64,000 nucleotides of DNA, taken from Novosphingobium jiangmenense (lineage in GTDB: Bacteria; Pseudomonadota; Alphaproteobacteria; Sphingomonadales; Sphingomonadaceae). The notes under the pieces were generated by a model. It saw nothing but the letters and a program-made list of their open reading frames with translations, made no database searches and was not told the origin of the DNA. Made by a program: the position numbers and the translations under genes. The stretch is taken from NCBI RefSeq assembly GCF_015694345.1, contig NZ_JADQDC010000001.1:496001-560000 (forward strand). Reading direction: 5' to 3'. The first letter of the stretch is position 1. Each line of letters begins with the position of its first letter. Positions 24,494-32,333 of the stretch are shown piece by piece.

Positions 24494-24542
24494 CCTACGC
24501 ATCCGGTTGACACTTCACCGAAGTGAAATCAGAATGCGTAGG
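24494..24542 (+). promoter_or_regulatory. Promoter with TTGACA box and two nested operators
   Basis: CCTACGCAT (24494-24502) and ATGCGTAGG (24534-24542) are perfect inverted copies 31 bp apart. Between them lies TTGACA (24507-24512), 17 bp before CAGAAT (24530-24535, 4 of 6 to the -10 consensus). Within the spacer is CACTTC-ACC-GAAGTG (24511-24525), a perfect 6+3+6 inverted repeat. Placement suggests control of the coupled SDR-SnoaL-SDR-epimerase operon by two factors. Confidence 0.6.
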
Positions 24543-24592
24543 AATGACAACGATAATCGCCGAATCATCGGCTTGGAGAGGGAACTGACCGT

Positions 24593-25465
24593 ATGACTGC
24601 GGCAGACAACACCGGCCTTGCTGCGCAGGCCCTCGATTTCACCGGCAAGACCGTCCTTGTCACCGGCGGCGGCGTGGGCATCGGCCGCGCGATTGCCGAG
24701 GCCTTTGCCGGCGCAGGGGCAAGCGTCGTCATCGCCGAGATCGACCCGGCCAATGCCGACGCCGCCGAAGCCGCCATGCCCACCGCCCGCGTGATCCGCT
24801 GCGACGTGCGGCAACGCGGGGTCGGCGCGATGCTGGCCGAGCGGATCGCGGCGGAGACGGGCAAGCTCGACGTGCTGGTCAACAATGTCGGCCACTTCGT
24901 CCACGCCCGGCCCTTTGCCATGCTGGAGGAGGACGAGGCCGAGGAAATCCTCGACGTCAACCTTGGCCAGCTGCTGCGCATGACCAAGGCGATGATTCCG
25001 CTGCTGCGCAAGGGTGCGCCGGGCTCTTCCATCATCAACGTCACCTCGATCGAGGCGCATCGCGGCATTCCCTATTGCTCGGTCTATGCCGCCGCCAAGT
25101 GGGCCGTCACCGGCTTCACCAAGAGCCTCGCGCTGGAACTTGGGCCCGAGGGCATCCGCGTCAACACCATCGCGCCCGAGACGACCGACACGCCGCAAGT
25201 GGCGCTCGATTACATGATCCCGCCCGCGAACCGCGCGCACGAGGAACGGTGGATTCCGCTGGGCCGCTTTGGCCAACCCGGCGACTGCGCGGGCGCGGCG
25301 CTCTACCTCGCCAGCCCGCTGGCGGCATGGGTGACGGGCAGCACGATCAACATCGATGGCGGCGCGCTGGCAGCGGCGGGCTGGTACCGCACGCCGCAGG
25401 GCGAATGGACCAACGTGCCTCTGATTTCGGGCAATGGTCTGGTCATTCCGGGGACGGTTTCGTGA
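24593..25465 (+). CDS. SDR family oxidoreductase
   Basis: A 290-residue classical SDR with TGGGVGIG, an acidic residue after the second strand (IAEID, NAD-type), NNVG, the catalytic serine in NVTSIEA, and YAAAK. A C-terminal extension of about 30 residues follows the DGG motif. The ATG at 24593 has GGAGAGGGA upstream. It opens a four-gene operon: its TGA overlaps the GTG of the SnoaL-like gene (GTGA). Its promoter region carries the best operator set in the window. Confidence 0.88.
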   Translation: MTAADNTGLAAQALDFTGKTVLVTGGGVGIGRAIAEAFAGAGASVVIAEIDPANADAAEAAMPTARVIRCDVRQRGVGAMLAERIAAETGKLDVLVNNVGHFVHARPFAMLEEDEAEEILDVNLGQLLRMTKAMIPLLRKGAPGSSIINVTSIEAHRGIPYCSVYAAAKWAVTGFTKSLALELGPEGIRVNTIAPETTDTPQVALDYMIPPANRAHEERWIPLGRFGQPGDCAGAALYLASPLAAWVTGSTINIDGGALAAAGWYRTPQGEWTNVPLISGNGLVIPGTVS

Positions 25466-25887
25466 GCGATCTGGCCGCGCTGCGCCGCACCGCCGAACGC
25501 TATGCCCTCGGCGCAGACCGCCGCGACAAGGCGCTGTGGCGCGAGGTGCTGGCCGAGGACGTCGAGATTTCCGGCCCCGGCTTCAGCATCAAGGGGCTGG
25601 AGGCGAACCTCGGCTCGATCGACCACCTCGCCCACGCCTTCAGCGCCACGCGGCATGTGGTCCACGATATGAACGTGGTGGTCGAGGGCGACGCTGCACG
25701 GGGTGAGACCCGCTCCACCGCCGAACATCGCATTGCCGCGCCCGATGGCGACAAGCTGCTGGTCTGGGCGATCCGCTATCAGGACCAGTGGCGGCGTGAG
25801 GGCGCGAGCTGGAAGTTCACCGCCCGCGCCCTGATCGTCGATTGGGAGGAACTGCGCAGCGTCGGCAATCCGGGCGGCGCGGCGTGA
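25462..25887 (+). CDS. SnoaL-like (NTF2-fold) protein
   Basis: A 141-residue single-domain SnoaL/NTF2-like protein; the RRDKALWREVLAEDVEISGPG opening and the W-K-F-T strand near the end fit the fold. The start is the GTG at 25462 inside the stop of the SDR; no ATG lies nearby in frame before residue 71, and the GTGA overlap repeats at the next gene boundary. It is probably a dehydratase or isomerase acting between the two SDR steps, but no catalytic set can be named. Confidence 0.78.
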   Translation: MSDLAALRRTAERYALGADRRDKALWREVLAEDVEISGPGFSIKGLEANLGSIDHLAHAFSATRHVVHDMNVVVEGDAARGETRSTAEHRIAAPDGDKLLVWAIRYQDQWRREGASWKFTARALIVDWEELRSVGNPGGAA

Positions 25888-26690
25888 GCGGCCTTTCCGG
25901 ACGCACGGCCTTCGTCACCGGGGCGACCGGTGCGATTGCCGAGGCTTGCGCGCTGCAGCTCGCCCGCGATGGCGCGCGGCTGGCGCTGATGGCGCGGCGG
26001 GCCGAGGGGCTGGCCGAAGTGGCCGAGCGCATCCGCGCGCAAGTGCCGTGGGCCGAAATCCACACCTTCATCGGCGATGGCACCGACGAGCAGGCCGTCA
26101 CCGAAGCCGTTCAGGGCGCGCATGATCTGGCCGGACGGCTCGACATTGCCTTTGCCACGGTCGGCGGCGGCGGGTTCAGGCCGATTGTGGAGAGCACGGC
26201 AGACGACTTTCGCGATGCCTTCGAGAGCAATGTCGTCTCGGCCTTCCACGTGATCCGCGCGGCGGCGCCATTGATGCGGCCCGGCGGGTCGATCGTGTGC
26301 CTCTCATCCGGCGCGGCGGTGCTGACCTTCCGCCACCTTGCCGCCTACCATGTGGCCAAGGCCGCGCTCGAAGGGCTGGTGCGCTCTGCTGCCGACGAGC
26401 TTGGGCCATCGGGCCTGCGCGTCAACGCGATCCGCCCCGGCCTGACGCGCTCGGGCGCGACCCAGGGCATGTTCGATGGCGGCGCGGCGGAAGCCTTCCT
26501 GCCCGAATATCCGCTCGGCCGGCTGGGCGAGGCGCAGGACATGGCGGGCGCGGTGGGCTTCCTGGCCGGCGACGAAAGCGCCTGGGTGACCGGGCAGTGC
26601 ATCGCCGTCGACGGCGGCAACCTGCTGCGCCGCAGCCCCGATCTGGCACCACTGCCGGTGGTGAACGCGAATTCCGAAGGGAGAGAATGA
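25884..26690 (+). CDS. SDR family oxidoreductase
   Basis: A 268-residue classical SDR starting with GTG at 25884, overlapping the SnoaL-like stop by four bases. Motifs seen are TGATGAIA, an Arg after the second strand (LMARRAE, NADP-type), VGGG in the NNAG position, the catalytic serine in CLSSGAA, and YHVAK. The IAVDGG motif is near the end. It is the third of four coupled genes, which makes a reduction step after the SnoaL-like step a reasonable guess. Confidence 0.87.
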   Translation: MSGLSGRTAFVTGATGAIAEACALQLARDGARLALMARRAEGLAEVAERIRAQVPWAEIHTFIGDGTDEQAVTEAVQGAHDLAGRLDIAFATVGGGGFRPIVESTADDFRDAFESNVVSAFHVIRAAAPLMRPGGSIVCLSSGAAVLTFRHLAAYHVAKAALEGLVRSAADELGPSGLRVNAIRPGLTRSGATQGMFDGGAAEAFLPEYPLGRLGEAQDMAGAVGFLAGDESAWVTGQCIAVDGGNLLRRSPDLAPLPVVNANSEGRE

Positions 26691-27589
26691 TGAAGGTACT
26701 GGTCATCGGCGGCACAGGGGCGCTTGGCGGCCATGCCGCGCTGCATCTGGCGGCACAGGGGCATGACGTGACGATCACGGGCCGCTCGTCCGCGCCAGCA
26801 GGCACGCCGCTCACCGAACTCGGCTTCCTCAAGGGCGATTACGTGGCGGGCGATTTCACCGCCGACAAGCTGAAGGGCTTTGACTGGATGGTGTTCGCGG
26901 CGGGCAACGATCCGCGCCACGTGCCGCAGGGCGCGGACTTCGGCGCATGGCTGAAGAAGGCCAATCACGAAGCCCTGCCCGCCGTCTTCGCCGCCGCGCG
27001 CGAGGCTGGCGTGAAGCGCGCGGTGCAGCTCGGCAGCTTCTATCCGCAGGCCGCGCCCGAGCTGATCGCCGGCAACGTCTATATCCAGTCGCGCCTTGCC
27101 GCCTGCCAGCTCGCCCGCAACGAGGCGAGCCACGATTTCGACGTGGTCAGCGTCAACGCGCCGTTCATGGTCGGCGCGGTGCCGGGCCTGCCGAGCGCGA
27201 TCTTCGAGCCCTATGTCGCCTGGGCCAAGGGGCAGATACCGATCCCCTTCTTCGCGCCGACCGGCGGCACCAACTTCATGTCGTTCCGTTCGCTCTCCGA
27301 GGCTATCGAAGGCGCGCTGCTGCGCGGCGAGCCAGGCAAGGCCTATCTCGTCGGCGACGAAAACCTGACCTTCCGCGAATACTTCCAGCTGTTCTTCGAC
27401 GCAGTTGGCAGTGACGTTCAACTTGAGGAGCGCGACGAGGAATTGCCGCTCCTGCCCGACATCGCCATCCCGCAAGGGCGCGGCAACACGATCAGTTATG
27501 AACCCGACGCTGGCGAAACCGCGCTGCTCGGCTATCGTCGCGGCGATGTGGCGGCGGCGGTCGCCGAGATCGTCGCCCAATACGGTTGA
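26687..27589 (+). CDS. NAD-dependent epimerase/dehydratase-like atypical SDR
   Basis: A 300-residue protein of the extended/atypical SDR group. The N-terminal motif is GGTGALGG, but the YxxxK active site typical of epimerases is not obvious; a tyrosine in LGSFYPQA stands near the place. The rest reads like NmrA/isoflavone reductase-type or RmlD-like proteins. The ATGATG at 26687 overlaps the previous stop; the second ATG at 26690 has a better distance from GGGAGAG. It is the last gene of the coupled operon and is followed by a repeat. Confidence 0.75.
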   Translation: MMKVLVIGGTGALGGHAALHLAAQGHDVTITGRSSAPAGTPLTELGFLKGDYVAGDFTADKLKGFDWMVFAAGNDPRHVPQGADFGAWLKKANHEALPAVFAAAREAGVKRAVQLGSFYPQAAPELIAGNVYIQSRLAACQLARNEASHDFDVVSVNAPFMVGAVPGLPSAIFEPYVAWAKGQIPIPFFAPTGGTNFMSFRSLSEAIEGALLRGEPGKAYLVGDENLTFREYFQLFFDAVGSDVQLEERDEELPLLPDIAIPQGRGNTISYEPDAGETALLGYRRGDVAAAVAEIVAQYG

Positions 27590-27617
27590 AGACTTGCTGA
27601 TTTCCGCCCCTTGCTCT

Positions 27618-27701
27618 CGTCATTGCGAGCGGAGCGAGGCAATCCAGAGCGTCGTGCCTTGCGCTCTGGATTGCTTCGTCGCTTCGCTCCTCGCAATGAC
27701 G
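27618..27701. repeat. Interspersed inverted repeat, copy E
   Basis: CGTCATTGCGAGCGGAGCGAGG ... CGCAATGACG with inner CAATCCAGAGCG/CGCTCTGGATTG arms, between the epimerase-like and hydrolase genes. Confidence 0.85.
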
Positions 27702-27739
27702 AAGATGTATGGGGCACGAGGGCCAAGGGAGAGAAACTG

Positions 27740-28663
27740 ATGACGCTCAATCCACAGGTCGAGGCGCTGCTCGGCTTCTTCGCGCAGATGCCGCCGATCG
27801 ATTACGAGACGATCACGCCCGAGGCCCTGCGCGAGGCCAACAAGCCGATGCAGATGGGCCCGCCCCCGGCCGTGGCCGAAGTGCGCGACCTGACGCTGGA
27901 TCTGCCCGGTCGCACCATCGCCGCGCGGTTCTACAAGCCCGAGGGCGCAGGCGATAACGCACCGCTGGTGCTGTTCTACCACGGCGGCGGCTGGGTGATC
28001 GGCTCGATCGAGAGCCACGATGCCACCGCACGCGCGCTGGCCGTGGCGGGCGGCGCGGCGGTGCTGTCGGTCGACTACCGCCTCGCCCCGGAAACGCCCT
28101 TCCCCGGCCCGCTCGACGATTGCCACGATGCGCTGCTGTGGGCGGTGGATCATGCGGGCGAGCTTGGCATCGATGCCAGCCGCCTTGCCGTGGCGGGTGA
28201 CAGCGCGGGCGGCAACCTTGCCGCTGCCGTCGCCATCCGCGCGCGCGATACCGGCGGGCCGAAGCTGGCCCATCAGCTGCTGATCTACCCGGTGACGGAC
28301 ACCAACTTCGAGAACGGATCGTACACCGAGAACGCCGAGGGTTACTTCCTCACGACGCGCATGATGCAGTGGTTCTGGACGCACTACGTGGGTGATCACG
28401 GCGATCCGCACCCGCATGCCGCCGTATTGCGGCACGAGAACCTGACTGGCCTGCCGCCTGCAACAGTGCTGGTGGCGCAGTACGATCCCCTGCGTGACGA
28501 AGGGCTGGACTATGCCGAGGCACTGAAGAAGGCCGGCGTGCCGGTCGAGACCGAACTGGCGCCGGGCATGATCCACGGCTTCTTCTCGATGTTCGAGGCG
28601 GTGCCCGATGCCATGCCCTATATCGAGCGGGCGGGCGCAAGGTTGAAGGCGGCTTTCGCCTGA
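27740..28663 (+). CDS. HSL-type alpha/beta hydrolase (esterase/lipase)
   Basis: A 307-residue hydrolase of the hormone-sensitive lipase family. The oxyanion-hole motif is HGGG at residues 81-84 and the nucleophile elbow is GDSAGG with Ser155. An Asp in the QYDPLRDEG region and the His in PGMIHGFF complete the triad. Such enzymes cut esters or lactones of medium size. It would fit after a Baeyer-Villiger step, but its gene is far from the BVMO. GGGAGAG precedes the ATG at 27740. Only a repeat separates it from the four-gene SDR operon, so it may be in the same transcript. It is convergent with the GGDEF-EAL gene, with 1 bp between stops. Confidence 0.9.
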   Translation: MTLNPQVEALLGFFAQMPPIDYETITPEALREANKPMQMGPPPAVAEVRDLTLDLPGRTIAARFYKPEGAGDNAPLVLFYHGGGWVIGSIESHDATARALAVAGGAAVLSVDYRLAPETPFPGPLDDCHDALLWAVDHAGELGIDASRLAVAGDSAGGNLAAAVAIRARDTGGPKLAHQLLIYPVTDTNFENGSYTENAEGYFLTTRMMQWFWTHYVGDHGDPHPHAAVLRHENLTGLPPATVLVAQYDPLRDEGLDYAEALKKAGVPVETELAPGMIHGFFSMFEAVPDAMPYIERAGARLKAAFA

Positions 28664-28664
28664 A

Positions 28665-30638
28665 TCAGTGAACGGCGAAGCGCGCCGAGGCCTGCAGCAC
28701 GGTGCGCTCCGAGCGTTCCCATGCGGCGATCATGTCGGCCAGCGGCATGGGCTTGCCGAACAGGTAGCCCTGCAGCTTGTGGCATCCGGCGCGGCGCAGC
28801 AGGTCAGCCTGCTGCTCGGTCTCGACGCCCTCGGCAATCACCCGCATGTCGAGCCCGCAGGCGAGCATGATCGCGCCGGTCACCAGCATGGCCGCCTTGC
28901 TGCCGGGGGCGAGGCCATCGAGCAGCGACTTGTCGATCTTGATGTGGCTGAAGCCATAGCTGCGCAGGTAGTGGATGCTGGTGAAGCCGGTGCCGAAATC
29001 GTCGAGCGCGACCGACATGCCGCGCTGCTTGAACGTCTCGACCGCCCGCACCACGCGTTCGGGATTGGCGAGGAGATAGCCCTCGGTGATCTCGAACTGC
29101 AGGCGCTCGGGCGGAAAGCGGGTCTGCTCCAGCACATGGGCGACCTGCCGTTCGAAATGGGCATCGCGGAACTGCGCCGGGCTGACATTGACGCTTAGCC
29201 GCAAATCGCCCAGCGGCGCGATATCGCGGCAGGCGCGTTCGAGCACGAACATGCCGAGCGGGTGGATCTGGCCGGTGGCCTCGGCAATGTCGATGAAGTC
29301 GTCGGGCGGGAGCGGCCCTTCCGGGCGGCGGGGCCAGCGCAGCAGCGCCTCGACCGCGACGATCCGGCCGGTCCAGGCATCGACTTCGGGCTGGTAGAAC
29401 ACCTCGAACTCGCCACGCGCCAACCCGCGCCCGATCTGCGCTTCGACCGCGAGGCGATGGAGGCGGCCCTCGTCGAACGCGGCATTGTAGATCGCCACCT
29501 GGTTCTTGCCGCCGGTCTTGGCGTGATACATCGCGGTATCGGCACGGCGCAGCAGTTCGCGCGGAGTACCGGCCGCATCGGTATTGGCGGCAATGCCGAT
29601 GCTTGCCCCCACCTGCAGCACGTGGCGTTCGATCAGCACCGGCAGCGAGACTTCCTCGAGGAAGATGGCCGCCAGCTGCTCCGCCTCCCCTTGCGCGCCG
29701 GGAGCCTCGATCAGGACCGCGAATTCGTCACCCCCGACGCGGGCGAGGCGGGCGAAGGGCGGGCAGAGCTGGCCAAGGCGCAGGCAGATGCTGCGGATCA
29801 GCGCATCGCCGGCCTGATGGCCATGCTCGTCGTTGACCGCCTTGAAGCCATCGAGGTCGATGAAGATCACGGCGAGGGCATCGTGCGGGTGTTGGCCGCG
29901 CTCCTCCAGCCGGTCCAGCCGCATCAGCAGCTCGCGCCGGTTGGGCAGGCCGCTCAAGGGATCGCTGAAGGCGATGCGGCGGTTCTCTTCGGAAAGCTTC
30001 TCGGTCTCGCGCTGGCGCGTGCGCAGATGGCTCTGTGACCGGATCAGTTCGGAAAACGAGATGTTATAGCTGTGCGTCACCACGATCATGCCGATGCACA
30101 CCAGCGTCAGTACCACCGATTGCGCCAGCAAATGCCCGCCATCGACCCACGAGAAATAGAACAGGAACGACAGCGTGCTGACCACCGCCACGCGCATCGC
30201 CGCCGGGCGCAGCGTCATCAGGCAGAACACGGTGCTCACCTCGGTCAGGCCGAGGAAGAAGGTGAGGTTGCTGCGCGCATAGACATCGCCATCAGGATAG
30301 ACCCAGATGCACCACATCTCGAAGGCCAGCGTCATCAGCACCGCCAGCCAGCACGTGCGGCGCAGGCAGGCGGCGATATAGGCGTCGGAATGCTTGGCCG
30401 GATCGCTCTGCACCCACCACCAGATCCCCCGCCAGACGGCGACGGCGCAGATGAACAGGGGGGTCAGGATGGTCTTGACGGGATTGGCCGGATCGAAGAA
30501 CGACAGGCCGATGGCAAAGGCATTGCACACCAGAATCGCGTAGAGCAGCGGCATCTGGCTCGAGAACGAACGGAACTGCGCCCGCATCAGCTCCGGGTCG
30601 CTGGTATCCAGCTTGAGGATGTTCGCAAAGGCCTGCAT
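28665..30638 (-). CDS. GGDEF-EAL c-di-GMP signalling protein with membrane N-terminus
   Basis: A 657-residue protein. Residues about 28-195 hold about six hydrophobic segments (MASE-like membrane sensor). The GGDEF domain spans about 225-390, with FSDPLSGLPNR and an intact RVGGDEF active site. The EAL domain spans about 400-645, with VAVEALLRW, FEITEGYL, and DDFGTGFTSIHYLRSYG; key acidic residues are present. Both domains therefore look active, so it may make or break c-di-GMP depending on its sensor input. Its start is followed by an AT-rich promoter-like region (30639-30720). It sits beside a second EAL gene and is probably not part of the catabolic pathway. Confidence 0.9.
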   Translation of the reverse strand: MQAFANILKLDTSDPELMRAQFRSFSSQMPLLYAILVCNAFAIGLSFFDPANPVKTILTPLFICAVAVWRGIWWWVQSDPAKHSDAYIAACLRRTCWLAVLMTLAFEMWCIWVYPDGDVYARSNLTFFLGLTEVSTVFCLMTLRPAAMRVAVVSTLSFLFYFSWVDGGHLLAQSVVLTLVCIGMIVVTHSYNISFSELIRSQSHLRTRQRETEKLSEENRRIAFSDPLSGLPNRRELLMRLDRLEERGQHPHDALAVIFIDLDGFKAVNDEHGHQAGDALIRSICLRLGQLCPPFARLARVGGDEFAVLIEAPGAQGEAEQLAAIFLEEVSLPVLIERHVLQVGASIGIAANTDAAGTPRELLRRADTAMYHAKTGGKNQVAIYNAAFDEGRLHRLAVEAQIGRGLARGEFEVFYQPEVDAWTGRIVAVEALLRWPRRPEGPLPPDDFIDIAEATGQIHPLGMFVLERACRDIAPLGDLRLSVNVSPAQFRDAHFERQVAHVLEQTRFPPERLQFEITEGYLLANPERVVRAVETFKQRGMSVALDDFGTGFTSIHYLRSYGFSHIKIDKSLLDGLAPGSKAAMLVTGAIMLACGLDMRVIAEGVETEQQADLLRRAGCHKLQGYLFGKPMPLADMIAAWERSERTVLQASARFAVH

Positions 30639-30761
30639 CCGGCGCGTTTTCCGCCCTAAGTCCTTGAATCTTCGTTAAGATACCAGTTCTAGGTAAAAAC
30701 CTTTAAGATGGGGGATTAACCAGGGCTGCGTAGGATTGCTTAGCCAGTCTCGGCGGCGCGA

Positions 30762-31529
30762 TCATCCGGCAAGGGACGACAGGCCCGGTGGCCGTTGCCA
30801 CGATACCGCGGGCAGGCTTTCCACCGCCGGCCTGGCAAAGAAATACCCCTGCATCAGGGTGACGCCGAGATCGCGCAGCACGTCCTGCTCGGTCGCGGTC
30901 TCGATCCCTTCGCACACCGGCTCGATACCGAGATCGTGCAGCATCCTGATCGTGTTGCCGACGATTGCCCGTTTCGGCCGGCTGCTGTCGATATCGCGGA
31001 TCAGGTCCATGTCCAGTTTGACGATATCTGGCTGGAACTTGCTCAGCAATCCCAGGCCCGCGTAGGCTGCGCCGAAATCGTCGATCGCGGTCTTGAACCC
31101 CATTGCGCGATAGGTCCTGAGGATGTGCAGGATGTGGTTGACGCTGATCTCTTCGCTTTCGGTGAATTCGAAGATGATGTTCTGCAAGGGAAATCCGGTC
31201 TGCATCGCGGCGGCCAGCGTAACCCGGATGCAGGCGCGCGGCTCGTAGACCGCGTTCGGCAGGAAATTGATCGAAAGGTTCGCCCCACTGGCAGCAAGGC
31301 CGGTTGCGGTTGCCTGCTCTATGGCGGTCTTGCGGCAGAGCTGGTCGAAGGCATAACGGTTCTCGTCAGACACTTGGGCCAGAATTTCGCCCGCGCTGCG
31401 CCCGTCCTGGCCCCTGACCAGCGCCTCATAGGCAAAGACGCGCTCTGACTCCACGTCGACGATGGGCTGAAACGCCATCGTGATCGGCAGGCCGAAGGAT
31501 CTGTCATCAAGGCAAGCAGCGCAGGACAT
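30762..31529 (-). CDS. Stand-alone EAL-domain protein
   Basis: A 255-residue EAL protein beginning MSCAACLDDR. It keeps EALVRG, FEFTESEEI, KLDMDLIRDID and CEGIE, but the loop-6 motif DDFGxG reads DDFGAAYAGL, so the second glycine is lost. This change suggests weak or regulatory activity, or a protein that senses c-di-GMP. The CxxC near the N-terminus could bind metal or be redox active. It lies upstream of the GGDEF-EAL gene on the same strand, with a 123-bp gap. Confidence 0.85.
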   Translation of the reverse strand: MSCAACLDDRSFGLPITMAFQPIVDVESERVFAYEALVRGQDGRSAGEILAQVSDENRYAFDQLCRKTAIEQATATGLAASGANLSINFLPNAVYEPRACIRVTLAAAMQTGFPLQNIIFEFTESEEISVNHILHILRTYRAMGFKTAIDDFGAAYAGLGLLSKFQPDIVKLDMDLIRDIDSSRPKRAIVGNTIRMLHDLGIEPVCEGIETATEQDVLRDLGVTLMQGYFFARPAVESLPAVSWQRPPGLSSLAG

Positions 31530-31568
31530 ATGGGCACTCCATCATGCGCGTTTGTGCCAGAGAGGAGT

Positions 31569-32333
31569 TTAGCTTTTCGATAACGGCGATCTCGTGGCGA
31601 CCACGGGGGGTGGCACTGAGAGCCGGGCCGGGGCCAGCAGGAACACGGCATAGCCCCGGAACATCGGATGGCCCTCCAGCCCAGGCGGCGCCTGCCATTG
31701 TCCGCCTTCGACCAGCGCCACCCGGAAGGGGATGGGGAAGCCTTCCAGTCTGGCGAAGTAGGCTTCGTAGCCGGGGATGGTGGAGCGGGCCTGGTAGGTC
31801 TGGATCACGACTTCGTCCACCGTGCCGGCCAGCTGCGCGAGCGCCTGCGGGTCGCCGTTGGCGCTCCAGTCCATCAGGCCGGTGATAGAGAGGCGCATGT
31901 CCTTGGGCAGGCGGGCGCGCAGGTCTTTCAGGAACGCGGCGTAGCCTGACAGGCCCTTGGTTGCGGCGTCGAAATCCACCTGCAGGCCTGCCACTTCGTT
32001 GCCCGCCGCGCGCCATTGCGCGAGGTCTGCGAGGATCGCGGCGCGGGTGGCGTCGGTCCAGTCGAGCCGGTCGGCGCGGACCACCAGCCACAGCGTCCGC
32101 CCCCGCAGACGCGGCGTGCCCATGCGCAGGCGGTGGAGGCGGGCCGGGCCGTCCTTCCGCACTTCGCCATCGAGCAGGTAGACGGTGCGCGCCTTCACTT
32201 CCGGCGCGGGATGGACGCCGGGCCAGACGAACACCGCCTCGGCCGTATCGGCGCGGACGCGCGGCGTGTCAGGCTGGCGCTCGCAGGCGGCGAGCAGCAG
32301 CGGGGCCAGAAAGGCAAGCGCGTGCCGGATCAC
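31569..32333 (-). CDS. DUF3142-like lipoprotein
   Basis: A 254-residue predicted lipoprotein: a hydrophobic leader with lipobox LLAAC at about residues 14-18. The rest resembles DUF3142 proteins, with a TIM-barrel-like alternation (WLVVRADRLDW, GLQVDFDAATKGL, LSITGLMDW, VDEVVIQTYQ). The GTG at 32333 overlaps the previous stop (GTGA), and a leader with lipobox follows directly, so it is preferred over the GTG at 32360. It is coupled to the large protein upstream. Function is unknown; a cell-envelope role is likely. Confidence 0.75.
   Translation of the reverse strand: MIRHALAFLAPLLLAACERQPDTPRVRADTAEAVFVWPGVHPAPEVKARTVYLLDGEVRKDGPARLHRLRMGTPRLRGRTLWLVVRADRLDWTDATRAAILADLAQWRAAGNEVAGLQVDFDAATKGLSGYAAFLKDLRARLPKDMRLSITGLMDWSANGDPQALAQLAGTVDEVVIQTYQARSTIPGYEAYFARLEGFPIPFRVALVEGGQWQAPPGLEGHPMFRGYAVFLLAPARLSVPPPVVATRSPLSKS

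Noticed and set aside
16012-27701. Inverted repeats read as insertion-sequence ends
   Set aside because: No transposase is seen, the elements are about 80-100 bp, and no target duplications were found; they are small interspersed palindromic repeats.
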